A program made the position numbers and the translations under genes. Positions 34,935 to 44,510 of a stretch of DNA of 64,000 nucleotides are shown piece by piece. Positions within the stretch are counted from its first letter, which is position 1. Every line of letters begins with the position of its first letter. Source of the stretch: Hysterium pulicare CBS 123377 (lineage: Eukaryota; Ascomycota; Dothideomycetes; Hysteriales; Hysteriaceae); NCBI GenBank assembly GCA_000467715.1, contig AJFK01000026.1, positions 124,001-188,000 of the forward strand, written 5' to 3'. Under the pieces are notes generated by a model, which had not been told where the DNA came from, did no database searches, and saw only the letters and a list, made by a program, of their open reading frames with translations.

Positions 34935-36193
34935 ATGCTAAATGTTCTCCTTGTAACCGCCTTATGCACATCACCTTATGTAGATGCTGCTGTGATACCA
35001 GGCGTAAAGACTTTGACCTCGAGACAGCCTGATCCGAATGACCCCTACACAAATTGGCCAAGCTATTCCGACCTCCCTCTACATCCTTCATTTCCCTCGA
35101 GAGCTGCCTGGGGCGTATGGGTAAGTATTGCAATTCTTGAGATTGGCTATGGCTTATGAGTTTACAGGGCTCCGATGATGTGAATGGTGCTCTCAATCAT
35201 ATTACCAATGCGACAATCCGCGCTGCATCTAGCGAGATAGAAGTTGGCAAAGCCTTCAACCTTAACCTCGAACTGGACCTGCCAAATCCCGCTGTCAACC
35301 CAAGTCGCAAATCCTTGGTCCATTTGTATCAGCCGGAGAGCGGTTATACCGACGATGTTATCACCTTGAACACACAGCTCAGTACCCAGTATGATGGCCT
35401 GAGACACTTTCCTTACTCTATTGACGGTAATGCGAGCACGTATCAGTTTTACAACGACTTGATCACGAATTACGGAGAAGACGTTGTCGGGTCTGCTCCA
35501 ACTAAAGTTTTGGGCATTCAGCAGGCTGCGCAGAAAGGAATTGCCGCTCGGGGAGTGCTTCTGGATTATGCGGGATGGGCTGACTCTCAAATCATCACTG
35601 TCAATGCCTTTTCGGTAGGTCCAATCCCTCGACACATTTCACGATTTAACAGTTTCAGAATCAGTCCATCTCCGTATCCGATCTCGACAAGGTTGCTGCA
35701 TGGCAAGGACTCTCCGGAAACTGGTCAAAGCCTGGAGACATTCTTGTCGTACGAACCGGATGGGTCAGAGCATACAAAACCTCAGCCAACATGATCAAGG
35801 CGTCTTACCCTATGCTCCCGACACACATATCGGTATCCAAGCTAGCGATGAAGCCGGGGAGTGGTTTTGGGAGAAGAAAATTGCCATAGTAGGAGCTGAT
35901 AATCCAGCTTTTGAAGTGCTTCCATTCGCAGGGACATTTGGTGATGATATCGAAAGGAGTTTCCATCAGATCTTCATTGCAGGTCAGTAATGCCCAGGTA
36001 TTAGATTTCATCGACGCCAAAAATGTTAACGGCGTCTGCAGGCTGGGGCCAAAGTATTATCGAATATCTCGACCTCGAGGAACTCGCTCCTGCTTTACAC
36101 GAGCTTGGAAGATCGACCTTTTTCATCACAGTTCAGACGCTCAACATTATATCAGGCATAGCATCACCACCGAATGCAATGGCAATTATATAA
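34935..36193 (+). pseudogene. Secreted cyclase-family protein (kynurenine-formamidase-like fold) with a one-base frameshift
   Basis: Exons 34935-35120, 35168-35614, 35659-35982, 36042-36193, with introns GTAAGT…TTTACAG, GTAGGT…GTTTCAG and GTCAGT…TCTGCAG. The N-terminus (MLNVLLVTALCTSPYVDA) is a signal peptide. Cyclase-family (PF04199) features are clear: AAWGVWGSDDVNGALNHIT, then PGDILVVRTGW, DEAGEWFWEKKIAIVGADNP, FHQIFIAGWGQSIIEYLDL and a tail ending SPPNAMAII. The exons total 1109 nt, one short of a multiple of three. The frame jumps at the A-run 35776-35779: family similarity upstream is in one frame and downstream in the next, and one missing A accounts for it. This is either an inactivating deletion or a sequencing error in a homopolymer. 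Family members usually open small lactone, amide or formamide bonds; an HxGTHxD metal motif is not evident, and secreted fungal members have no known substrate. Confidence 0.7.
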
Positions 36194-36369
36194 TTGATCT
36201 CATTAATACCTCAATATAACCCATTTCACCGGCAACATATGTCTCGTTGCAAGAAGAAGCCAACATTATACTACCGAAAAACCCCGCAAAGCAAATAGCA
36301 GAGAGTCAGCGGGGCACTGCATTTGATCATTAACCTGTAATGTAGTGCCCTAGCCGCCCTATCATACCA

Positions 36370-37437
36370 TCAGTAGTATCCCCCTTGGAACCAGGCATTG
36401 CGGTCTTCCTCATCCCCATCGGTGATCAAACCCCTCTCGCCCATGCGAGGACCGCCAATGCCGTGCCTGCCCTGACCTCCGCCATAACCCCCACCATAAC
36501 CTCCCGTTTGAGGGGCCCGAGACCTAGTTGAAGCTTGGCTCTCCGTTCGAGGACCATGCATCGTACGCTGACTGAGACCCGGGCCGTGAATGACGCGCTC
36601 ACCTGGATAGTTGCCGGAACGAATGTGTTGATCAGCTGGACCATTATTGCCGTAGGATCGGGATGAGGTAGCATTGTGTCGAGAGCGGCCTCCTTGCGAT
36701 CGGCCACGTTGTTCTTCGTATTCGTCATCATACCCGTCATCGTAACGATTGCCGGAAGATTGACCATATGATTGCGAGGAATTCCCACCAGATCGACCAC
36801 CGCTAGCATAGTACTGCTGACCGGAGTTGCCTACTTTCTTCTTCGGAGCCTTCTTTTGACGACCAGGACTATCAGGATAGCCTATGTTGAAGTGCTGCGA
36901 CTCGGCCGACCACTTCAGCGCGTGCATACCTCCTGCGTTGAAGGCTTCTGATTGGATGTCGCGTTCACGCAGTTGCTGCTTGAGGCTCATGTTCTGCGCT
37001 TTGTACCGCAAATCCTCTACTTCGTCTCTGTAATCATCCCGCTCATAGCTTACACGATAGTAGGCCCGCTGAAATTGATCCGATAATCTCCTGACGTGCT
37101 CGGTATGGATACGCTTCTGTTCCTGGAGTTGGCCTCGAAGACGCTGGACTTCTGCTGTTTCACCTGCTGCGTTGTCGTTGTTGGGGTACGACGATGGTCC
37201 CCATACCTCGAACTCGCCTTCTGTACGCCGGCCATACTGGTCATGATCCACGTACCGACCAACAGCATCTGGGTTGGCATTGTACGCTCCACCATTATAA
37301 CCTGCCGTTTGATAACCGTTGTTTCCTCCGGCTCCATATCCTCCAGCGCCATATCCTCTGCCACCGTTGCCTCCGCCTCCGGCTCCATAGCGTCGGCTGT
37401 AGCCACTGGCCCCGCCCTGGTTCGGATAGGGGTACAT
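36370..37437 (-). CDS. Gly/Tyr/Asn-rich low-complexity protein with central coiled coil
   Basis: Single exon, 355 aa from the ATG at 37437. Residues 5-70 and 210-350 are rich in Gly, Ser, Tyr, Arg and Asn, with YGAGG/GYGGG-type repeats like prion-like or RGG-type disordered regions. Between them (about 95-150) is a charged heptad segment, GQLQEQKRIHTEHVRRLSDQ, predicted to form a coiled coil. The motif ALKWSAESQHFNIGYP follows. It ends in WFQGGYY. No enzyme domain. The composition suggests an RNA- or condensate-associated protein, which is inference. It ends 177 nt from the convergent cyclase gene. Confidence 0.6.
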   Translation of the reverse strand: MYPYPNQGGASGYSRRYGAGGGGNGGRGYGAGGYGAGGNNGYQTAGYNGGAYNANPDAVGRYVDHDQYGRRTEGEFEVWGPSSYPNNDNAAGETAEVQRLRGQLQEQKRIHTEHVRRLSDQFQRAYYRVSYERDDYRDEVEDLRYKAQNMSLKQQLRERDIQSEAFNAGGMHALKWSAESQHFNIGYPDSPGRQKKAPKKKVGNSGQQYYASGGRSGGNSSQSYGQSSGNRYDDGYDDEYEEQRGRSQGGRSRHNATSSRSYGNNGPADQHIRSGNYPGERVIHGPGLSQRTMHGPRTESQASTRSRAPQTGGYGGGYGGGQGRHGIGGPRMGERGLITDGDEEDRNAWFQGGYY

Positions 37438-37900
37438 CTCCAATAGTTGGTGTTCCTGTGGTTGTTCGAGTTTTGGAGCGGAGTTGAAGTTGTGTTGTGG
37501 TGTGGTGTTGCAATGGAGAGTCGGTTTGGAGCTCCCAAGAGGAAGTTCTTATAAGGAGTTGAAGGAGTGATTTGAACCTAGCGCAAATGAGTAAGTTCTC
37601 GCAGTTGATCTACGACGCGCTCGAAAGTGTCTAGGCATTAGATTTGATACCTCTAACCAGTGATCAAGTAGATCTTCTGGCTGTCAGTCCGCGAGGTACA
37701 CTTGAAATCACCTATACTAACGAAAATCGATTTTTCATTTCATTCACATCCACTTTATCTTTCGCTACATCAATACATGTACATACGCAATCCACTAAAA
37801 CCTAGCGTGCCCTGTATTCAAGCAGAACACGCTACATTAGCTACATTTATATTACCTGTCAGGCCTCTTCGAGTGCCACAATGCTAGATACAAAGCCCCT
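37438..37900. other. Spacer ahead of the Gly-rich gene
   Basis: This contains the promoter of the Gly-rich gene and the 3' end of the Arg/Glu-rich gene, both on the minus strand. No additional gene seen. Confidence 0.4.
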
Positions 37901-38431
37901 TCAATCAACATCAGTCTCCGCATCCGAGTCGTAATACCGCACCAGCGCGCCAGTGTGAGCATTAAGAGGTTGCTGAGCCCTTCGCCAATAGTCTTCCTGA
38001 TCATGCCGGTGCCGATATGCTTGTTCTTGTCTCCTTCGATACTGGGCCTCGTTTCGACGCTGAGTCTCGGCTTCATATAGCCGCTGTTCGTACTCTCTAC
38101 GTCGATACTCCTCAGCACGGCGTCGTTGATATTCTGCCTCTCGCCGACGCTCTTCCTGCCCCCTCCGCCGGGATTCTTCTTGCTGCCGACGTTCCACTTC
38201 CCTACGTCGACGTTGCTCCTCTGCTCTTCATCGTCCTGCAAATGGATTTATAGATCCCGGCACCATGTGTGTTTCGACTCTGCCGTCGGCGCTCCGATAA
38301 TGGTCTTCTTCTCTCATCGACATGTTTAAGCCTGCTCTGATGGCATCGTATGGAATTTCTTGGTCTGGTTCATCGGATTCTATGTCAACGATGTTGCCAT
38401 ATGGGTCATGTGTAACAACGTAGTTCGGCAT
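37901..38431 (-). pseudogene. Arg/Glu-rich protein gene interrupted by an in-frame TGA
   Basis: From ATG 38431 the frame encodes MPNYVVTHDPYGNIVDIES and continues to GSINPFAGR, then TGA at 38228-38230. The very same frame then stays open for 108 more codons and encodes a strongly patterned Arg/Glu/Gln-rich helix (RRRAEEYRRREYEQRLYEAE) ending in an acidic tail DSDAETDVD at 37901. Without the stop it would be a 175-residue protein with a globular start and a charged single-helix tail. No intron with usable donor and acceptor removes the TGA in frame. Options are a CGA-to-TGA mutation, readthrough, or a genuine 67-aa protein with a fortuitous tail. Confidence 0.5.
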
Positions 38432-39185
38432 GCTTGTGTTATTGATCTAGGTAAGGGTATCGGAGATTTGGTGTTTGTCGAATTCTTTTCAAAAAGAGGA
38501 TGGTCATGCTAGCAAGAGGTCAACAGCTTGATGAATGAAAGATGCCGTGAAGACTTTTAGCTTCTAGTACCTCTTTTGGTCGTGCGTGAATGATTATGCC
38601 GTACCACATGTGTTTCTGCGTTCACTTCCATTTTCTATATGGAGACAAGTGACTCTACAGCACTTTATCGATCCAAGCGTCACTCATTTTCTCTTACTCG
38701 TATCAACATCACCAACTTCAGCCAAGATCTGATATTATCGGACCCTACAGAGCTATGCGTACGGTTCTGTCATCATCACCTATTGGCCTGCATGAATTAT
38801 CCGAACTCCATAAAAGTCCACAAAACCAATTCACGTTATCAATATAGATCTCTATCACTGGCGTAAATCAGTCCCGACGTGAAAGGGCGGCGAAGGGTTG
38901 GGGCCCGAAAAGAAGATGTTTCGCCTCATACGATTACGACTAGTTGGTAACCATTGGAAAGTAGCACAGGTATCGGAGCTATATTAAAGACTCGGATGCT
39001 GTCAAGAGTGGTAGTACACCGAAAGGTGACATTCATTCGGCTCCTCTCAACTAGGACAACCGTCGGTGCTTGCTCCCTAAACTAATGCACCGTAGACATT
39101 TGAGCCCAATGCGAGTAGTAGTCCACCGCTCATATATCTTTGCTGCTCAGCCTCTTCCAGTGGCATACTGAATTCTACTAGGGAA
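38432..39185. other. Gene-free spacer
   Basis: A plus-strand frame at 38639-38866 has no pattern of a protein. The sequence is A/T-rich. Left part should be the promoter for the Arg/Glu-rich gene. Nothing else seen. Confidence 0.4.
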
Positions 39186-39585
39186 TTACATGCCGATGAT
39201 TTCATCTCCAGGTGCTGTTTCGTGCAACTCCATCTTCTCCACCACTATCACTAACTTGGCTCGGTCCGCCCAATGAATCTCGAAGGCTTTCGTGCCATCC
39301 GGTTTAGTCTCCTCGCTAGTTTGGAGCCACTTTTCAATTGTAGATTCTTCGACCCCATCATCCTCCCACTGCTTTTGGATCTCCTTCAGGAAGTGCTCTT
39401 TATAGGCGTTGGCGTAGATGTTCGCGTCCTTGAGTTTGGTGAATGCAGCAACAGCTTGGAATCCATCGTTTTTGGATGCGTACACGTCTTCGGCATACCA
39501 GTATTTCAGGATCGTGTAGATGTACTTCTTGCCGGTAGTAGTGATGGTATTGGCGTCTGCCGTGGCAGCGGGGGCAGCGGCGAAT
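39186..39585 (-). CDS. Hypothetical small protein, 3' exon only (start not located)
   Basis: An open exon of 400 nt ends at 39186 and begins after a good acceptor (ATCATCTAG) at 39586-39587. It encodes KKYIYTILKYWYAEDVYASK, KLKDANIYANAYKEHFLKEI and a C-terminal KLVIVVEKMELHE segment. The pattern (β-strand start, then DAN…A helix, then acidic loop and closing strand) resembles a group of short unnamed fungal proteins. No ATG lies in the exon, so at least one upstream exon is needed; a donor GTCAGT near 39,635 with branch site CATCTAAC is possible, but the exon it implies is stopped at once upstream. The 5' end is therefore unresolved. Confidence 0.45.
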
Positions 39586-40336
39586 CTAGATGATAGTGAG
39601 TACTATAAGTTAGATGGATGGGACTGGACTGACTCAGAGTCTTGGGTAATTATTGTCGAAATTTTGCCCTAGACTTTATTCCTTGTAACCAGTCGAGCGG
39701 AGTGTGAGGTGGAGGGTTTTGTTGTCTTCAAGGTGAGGATTATAGCTATGGAAATTACCAAGGCCGAGATACCTCCGAAGGTGAAAAGCGCCTTGAGTCG
39801 AAGTTCGGGTATTGAAACAAGGCAGCAAGTTAGGCAACACCAGTGAGTTGAGCCATACAGACAAACAGTATACTAAGTGTATTGGAAGACTAGCTAGAAT
39901 TCGCAATTTTCACAAATACTCTTCGGCAAACTCCCCACGCTGTGTTTAATAATTCGCTAATTCTGGACTACGCATCAGCGTTCCGATGACTTTTCTTGCT
40001 GTCCCCGCGCATCATTTGACGTTAGTATTGTAGACTGTAGTTCTAGAGGCATATCTGACCTTCAGCGGAAGTCGAGGTTCTCATTCATACAGGGAAATGT
40101 TGATTCCATAGGGAATATAGGTAAAAGCTCGGGACTTGAGATATGGAGAAGCCGGTGCATACTACTCATATATCTATTTCTAGATAGCGCTAGACCTGGG
40201 TTACATACCTTTCTTATACACTCGGCGTAGAAAGTCGAGAGAATCAGGGTTAGGCATTAAACTCTTAACATCTCTTCTTACAAGGCGCATACGACAGTTG
40301 AGCTTGGTATGGTAACTCTAAAGGCGTAGCTAGTCC
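39586..40336. other. Spacer with the unresolved 5' end of the small hypothetical gene
   Basis: Upstream exons of the 39.2-kb gene should lie here. A minus-strand frame at 39676-39906 begins only with a non-ATG codon and has no domain. The rest is A/T-rich without structure. Confidence 0.35.
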
Positions 40337-41011
40337 TCACCATTTTGAAACTCCTCTTTCTTCTTCATCAACGCACGTCCCTCTCGAGCAGATCACCTTT
40401 GTCTCAAGATCTGTTGGTCTTTTCCTAAGCCCTCTTCGCTTGTGGTTCACAGCATCCCCTTTCTTCACAATCTTCCCCAGTATACGTAGCATAACTTGCA
40501 CCTTCGGGCTTCTGGGAGACTCTGATATGCTATTTGACATAAGTTCTCGGCCCTTCCTCCGACTTTGTCCCGCCAAATCATCTTGTTCTCCCGGCTTCCT
40601 TCTGTATGCTTTCTCAGACGTTTCGGTAGACTTCACCAAAGTATCCAAAAGTTTCACTACTTCAAGCCGCGTCTCTTCGTCCCCGAGAATAGTCTCTTAC
40701 TTCTTTCTGCAAGTCAAATAGCTTGTAAACTCGAGTGTTTGGTTCCTCAATCTTCAACGCCAGCGTTGGGTCATCTTAGATTCGAACGCATTCACGCTAT
40801 AACCATTCTAGCAGTTCGTCATATATGAGGCTTTGAATAGACTCTTTCTGACTTGAATGTTGAGAGATTCGTAACTGGGAGGGATTCTGTGACGGTGGAT
40901 AATCCGGAGATTTGGACCTATTTTAGGATTGCTTGAGGTTCTAGATTGTTGTACATTCTGAATTGGCTGTATGCTTCGAGATTCTATCTGAGATGCATGT
41001 AAGTCTGACAT
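40337..41011 (-). pseudogene. Possible broken hypothetical gene
   Basis: Three protein-like fragments lie in series on the minus strand. 41011-40808 begins MSDLHASQIESRS and has the basic stretch HRHRIPPSYESLNIQVRKSL. About 40,765-40,680 encodes LALKIEEPNTRVYKLFDLQK in another frame. 40,710-40,337 encodes EVVKLLDTLVKSTETSEKAY and a Lys/Arg-rich tail. The order suits one gene, but the joints have no acceptable introns (candidates are under 35 nt). Either it is frameshifted or I have missed the splicing. No known domain. Confidence 0.3.
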
Positions 41012-41434
41012 TATCAGCACAATGGCATACATACTTCAAATTCAAGAAAGTGTCACTTACTGGGCTTTTCGGATATTACCCGCTAGTTGGTCGGTATTGA
41101 TGATTATATACCACTACAATGTCAACGATATTGGAGATAGAAAGCTTAGAGTACCTGCATGAGGTTACTTTTGCATGCAAGCGCACTTGTAATTTTTCCC
41201 ATTTTGGAAATCGCCTCAAGGTCCGACGAATAAGTTGAGGGAAAGCTCAATTAGATATTCATAGGGAAGCAGATTCTGCACATCTAATTCATTCACATGC
41301 CTTCCGCTGCCAAGGCACCATATTCTCTCTAGATTAGGCTCAAGATTACCTAATAAGCACGTGGCACGGCCACATTATACTTCAACTTCGTGCCTCGCTA
41401 CGCACCTTTTCTTTTCTTCACGTTTCGCTTTTTC
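41012..41434. other. Spacer and promoter of the coiled-coil gene at 41.5 kb
   Basis: A pyrimidine-rich stretch at 41,405-41,434 precedes the 5' leader of the next gene. Nothing else is visible. Confidence 0.4.
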
Positions 41435-41491
41435 GTAAGTCTACACCCTCTCTGCATGCTATCAATCAAGCACTAATTGGGTCTCTTATAG
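41435..41491 (+). other. Probable 5' leader intron
   Basis: Ten bases before the ATG at 41502 there is an intron-like stretch: donor GTAAGT, branch-like CTAATTG, acceptor TCTCTTATAG. It would remove 57 nt of leader and leave a very short gap to the start codon. Inferred from consensus only. Confidence 0.5.
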
Positions 41492-41501
41492 TCTGTTGAA
41501 C

Positions 41502-43070
41502 ATGTCAGGTTATCAACGGGGAAGCTTTACGTCAAACCCCGGCCGATTCTACGGCCAGAAAAATCCATACCGGAACGACCCCGAGGAGTCATTCCAGAAT
41601 CAATCTCAGAGCCCTTACAATCAGAACACATCGCAGATCCCTATAAATTTCTTCCAGAGCACCATTCCGCATCAACGGCACCAGAGTATGTCATGTCTAC
41701 CTCTCACTAACTCTCGTTACTAAATCCACCCCCAGATTCAATTCCAGAGAGGAGTCAATCTAAAAATGAAACCGAAAACATTCTCATTAGCGAGATGAGC
41801 AAGGAGCAGACGAAATTGATCGCACAGATCGATGCTATGAAGGAGCTCATCGAAATACAGAATGAGAACGCAGACATCCAAGCAAGTCTATTCACGAAGG
41901 CGAAAGAAGGAAACAAACACCTAGCCGCCGCCAAGGCAGAGCTTGAAGAACATCTCCAGAAAATCCAAACGAAAGCGGCTCAACAGATCGCGAATTTAGA
42001 GAAAACCAAAATCCGTCTTGAATCCAAACTAAACGGCAAAATGAAAGAGATGGACAAGTTAAAGCAGAGATCGATAGAAGACATCGAAGAAAGCTTTGTT
42101 GACATGCGCAAGAACGAAGAAAGGGTTGCTGGTCTTACCAAATGGCAGTTCATACTCGAGAACAAGAGCGAGACACTTCAAAAGATTGACGAGGATCTTG
42201 TCCAGCTACTGAGTGAGGTTCTTGAACAACTCTGTAACGACGAACACACGCCGAAGGCTAAACTGGAACTGAAAGAGCAGGAAGTCAAGCTCAACATCAG
42301 AATACAAGCTTTCGAGAAGGAGAAATGTGACTTCGAGGCTAACATGATTAAAGTTGAGGAAACAACTAGAAAAGAAGTCCGAGAAGACACAGAATCCAAG
42401 TTGGTCATGGAGGCCAAGAGAAGAGCCAAAGCGGAAGGAAAGGCGGAAGGGGAGGCCACATCGTGGAATCAGTTTCACGATTCCGTCTTCGATGAAGCCT
42501 ACGACTGTGCCCTGTCAAAGAACCCAAGAACAAACTGGCTTGACGGTCACAGGAAGGGCAGGATACGCGGCGAAGAAAGTGGTTACCTACGCGGCAAAAA
42601 AGAACAGGACGAAAAGAATGCACAGCTAGAAGCGGAGATAGCAAGACTCAAAGAGCAGAGACATGACATTTATTTCCAGGGATATCACAATGGAACCAGA
42701 GATGAACTAAAGAGGGTTGCTGGGATAGATGTCGAAGAAGGCTTCGAAGTTGGTCTTCTCATCGGGGAAAAACTCAGACACTTCCGAGAATACCCCTCTG
42801 ACAAGGAATATTCTGATTGGATAGACGCACTGAATCCAGAAAGCCGATTGTACATTGGTCATCCCCTGTACTTGGGAATCGTCAAGCCAGAAGATGCGAA
42901 GACCCTTTGGGGTGGTATTCAGACCGGATGGAATTGCAAGTAAGTCTAATAACCTCCGTCTTCTAGATTGCTAGTATAGTGAAATCAAAAGACTAATTGG
43001 CATTAGGGATGACGAGATTCTGGCGGAGAAAGAACAGGCTTCTCAAACAGAGACGCCAGAAGGGCATTGA
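41502..43070 (+). CDS. Long coiled-coil hypothetical protein
   Basis: Three exons: 41502-41685, 41736-42939, 43007-43070 (483 aa). Introns GTATGT…CCACCCCCAG and GTAAGT…CTAATTGGCATTAG restore QRHQ-NSIPERSQSK and GWNCK-DDEILAEKE. The first 75 residues are Asn/Gln/Pro/Ser-rich and disordered. Residues from about 95 to 260 are a continuous Lys/Glu/Gln coiled coil. From about 270 a more globular domain holds repeated aromatic-Gly units (GRIRGEESGYLRGKKE, YFQGYHNGTRDELKR, EEGFEVGLLIGEKLRHF), then SRLYIGHPLYLGIVKPEDAK. No named family. The final exon is short and its stop codon lies in the first unit of the tandem repeat array, so the array begins at the gene's 3' end. Confidence 0.7.
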
Positions 43071-43720
43071 TTTTATCAATTGCATCCCCTTTCATGATTA
43101 TTATCACGAATATCTTGATTTTATCAAGGTAACGTCCACGTTTATGATTATTATTATGAGCATGTTCTTGATTTCATCAAGAGAAACCTCTATGTTTGTG
43201 ATTTTACCATAAACTCCTTCTTGAATTCATTAAGATAAACCTCTACGCTTATGATTTCATTATAAACAGCTCCTTGATTTTATTAGGCCAAACCTCTTTT
43301 TATGATTTTATCATAAACACCTTCTTGATTTTATTATGAGAAACTCCACGTTCATGATTTTATCATGAACAGTTCCTTGATTTTATCAGGGTAAACTTTT
43401 ACATTTGTGATCCTTATCATCAAAAAGCTTCTTGATTTTATCAAGAGAACCCTCTACGTTGATGATTTCATCTTGAACAGCTCCTTGATTTTATCTAGGT
43501 AAAGTTTTACATCTATGATTCTTATCATAAATATCTCCTTGATTTTATCAGGGTAAGCCTTTACGTTTGTGATCTCATTATGAATAGCTCCTTGATTTTA
43601 TTAGGGTAAACCTTTACATTTGTGGTTCTTATCATAAACAACTTCTTGATTTTATCAAGAGAAATATCTACATTTGTGATTCTTATCATAAATGTCTCCT
43701 TGATTTTATCAGGGTACAGA
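43062..43720 (+). repeat. Tandem array of about 13 units, period 51-55 bp, with palindromic cores
   Basis: The core CTTGATTTTATCA recurs at 43114, 43167, 43220, 43273, 43324, 43376, 43431, 43484, 43538, 43591, 43645 and 43699, with a first partial copy at 43065. Spacings are 51-55 bp. Each unit has two dyad blocks: TTGATTTTATCAA-like and ATGATTTTATCAT-like, separated by a variable GTAAACCTTTACGT-like spacer. The units differ by substitutions, so the array is old or mutation-prone, and A/T content is high. Two sub-types alternate by the ending of the first block: CAAGAG or CAGGG/TTAGG. It starts in the last codons of the coiled-coil gene. No open frame runs through it. Confidence 0.9.
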
Positions 43721-44510
43721 CGCTCTCGACTTTTGCCGAGATCTGCATAATGGGTCGCCAGATTCTCTGTAGAACAGCTTCCGAAAATAGAAAATTACTT
43801 CACATGTGCCGTTTTGACGCTATCGTGAGGATATGCGCTGATGAATCATTTGTCCGGATCCTGCAAGAGGGCTGCCCGAAGACGACAACATGCTGTGCGA
43901 AGTGAATAAGAGGAGGGAACCATAACCGCAATGTCGCCATATGACCTCTACATCATGAGTATTGACTTTAAGATGACGTATACCCAGGCGTAGAAGAAGA
44001 GTTTAGTAAAGCACCACGCATAAAGCAGTAATTATATTTAGAACAGGCTAATAGGAAACCGCAAAGAGGTGTGCAGAGTCTCTATCCAACAGCTATTAGT
44101 AGTGCTGTCGGCCTTCTCCCGCTTAACTTGCTAGCTATGAAGTCTGCAGATTCTATTAATTGTCAAAAGACAGAAGTTAGATACGTAGCTTAGAAAGATT
44201 GCGCTACTTTACTATAAATATTAGTGTACTTTAGATTGCTCCCTTTAACTACTTTTAGTCCTACTACATATTCTATAAGCTTTTACTCTTTTACCTACAT
44301 TGCTAGCTATGCTCTATAATTAGTTGTTCTTGGTCTGCAGCTTTGGCATAAACATCTAGTAAGGAGTCTAGCGCCCCCAAGAGAAAGATTTTTAGAATCT
44401 AATGGAAGAAGCGCATAAAAGATATTAAAATAAGCTTAGGAAGAGGAGTTTTAATCTCTGTATAAATGAGTTTAAGTGTTTCTTGTTACCGCTTTTTCAT
44501 GGCTGCGACA
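43721..44510. other. A/T-rich relic sequence downstream of the repeat array
   Basis: The sequence is rich in TA steps and stop codons in all frames, especially 44,030-44,460, with patches of normal composition. This is the look of a transposon copy eroded by repeat-induced point mutation, but I could not identify an element, terminal repeats or a target-site duplication. No gene supported. Confidence 0.35.

Noticed and set aside
43062-43720. CRISPR-like regular repeats
   Set aside because: Repeats are contiguous, diverged and lack unique spacers, and the genome is eukaryotic; this is a tandem array.
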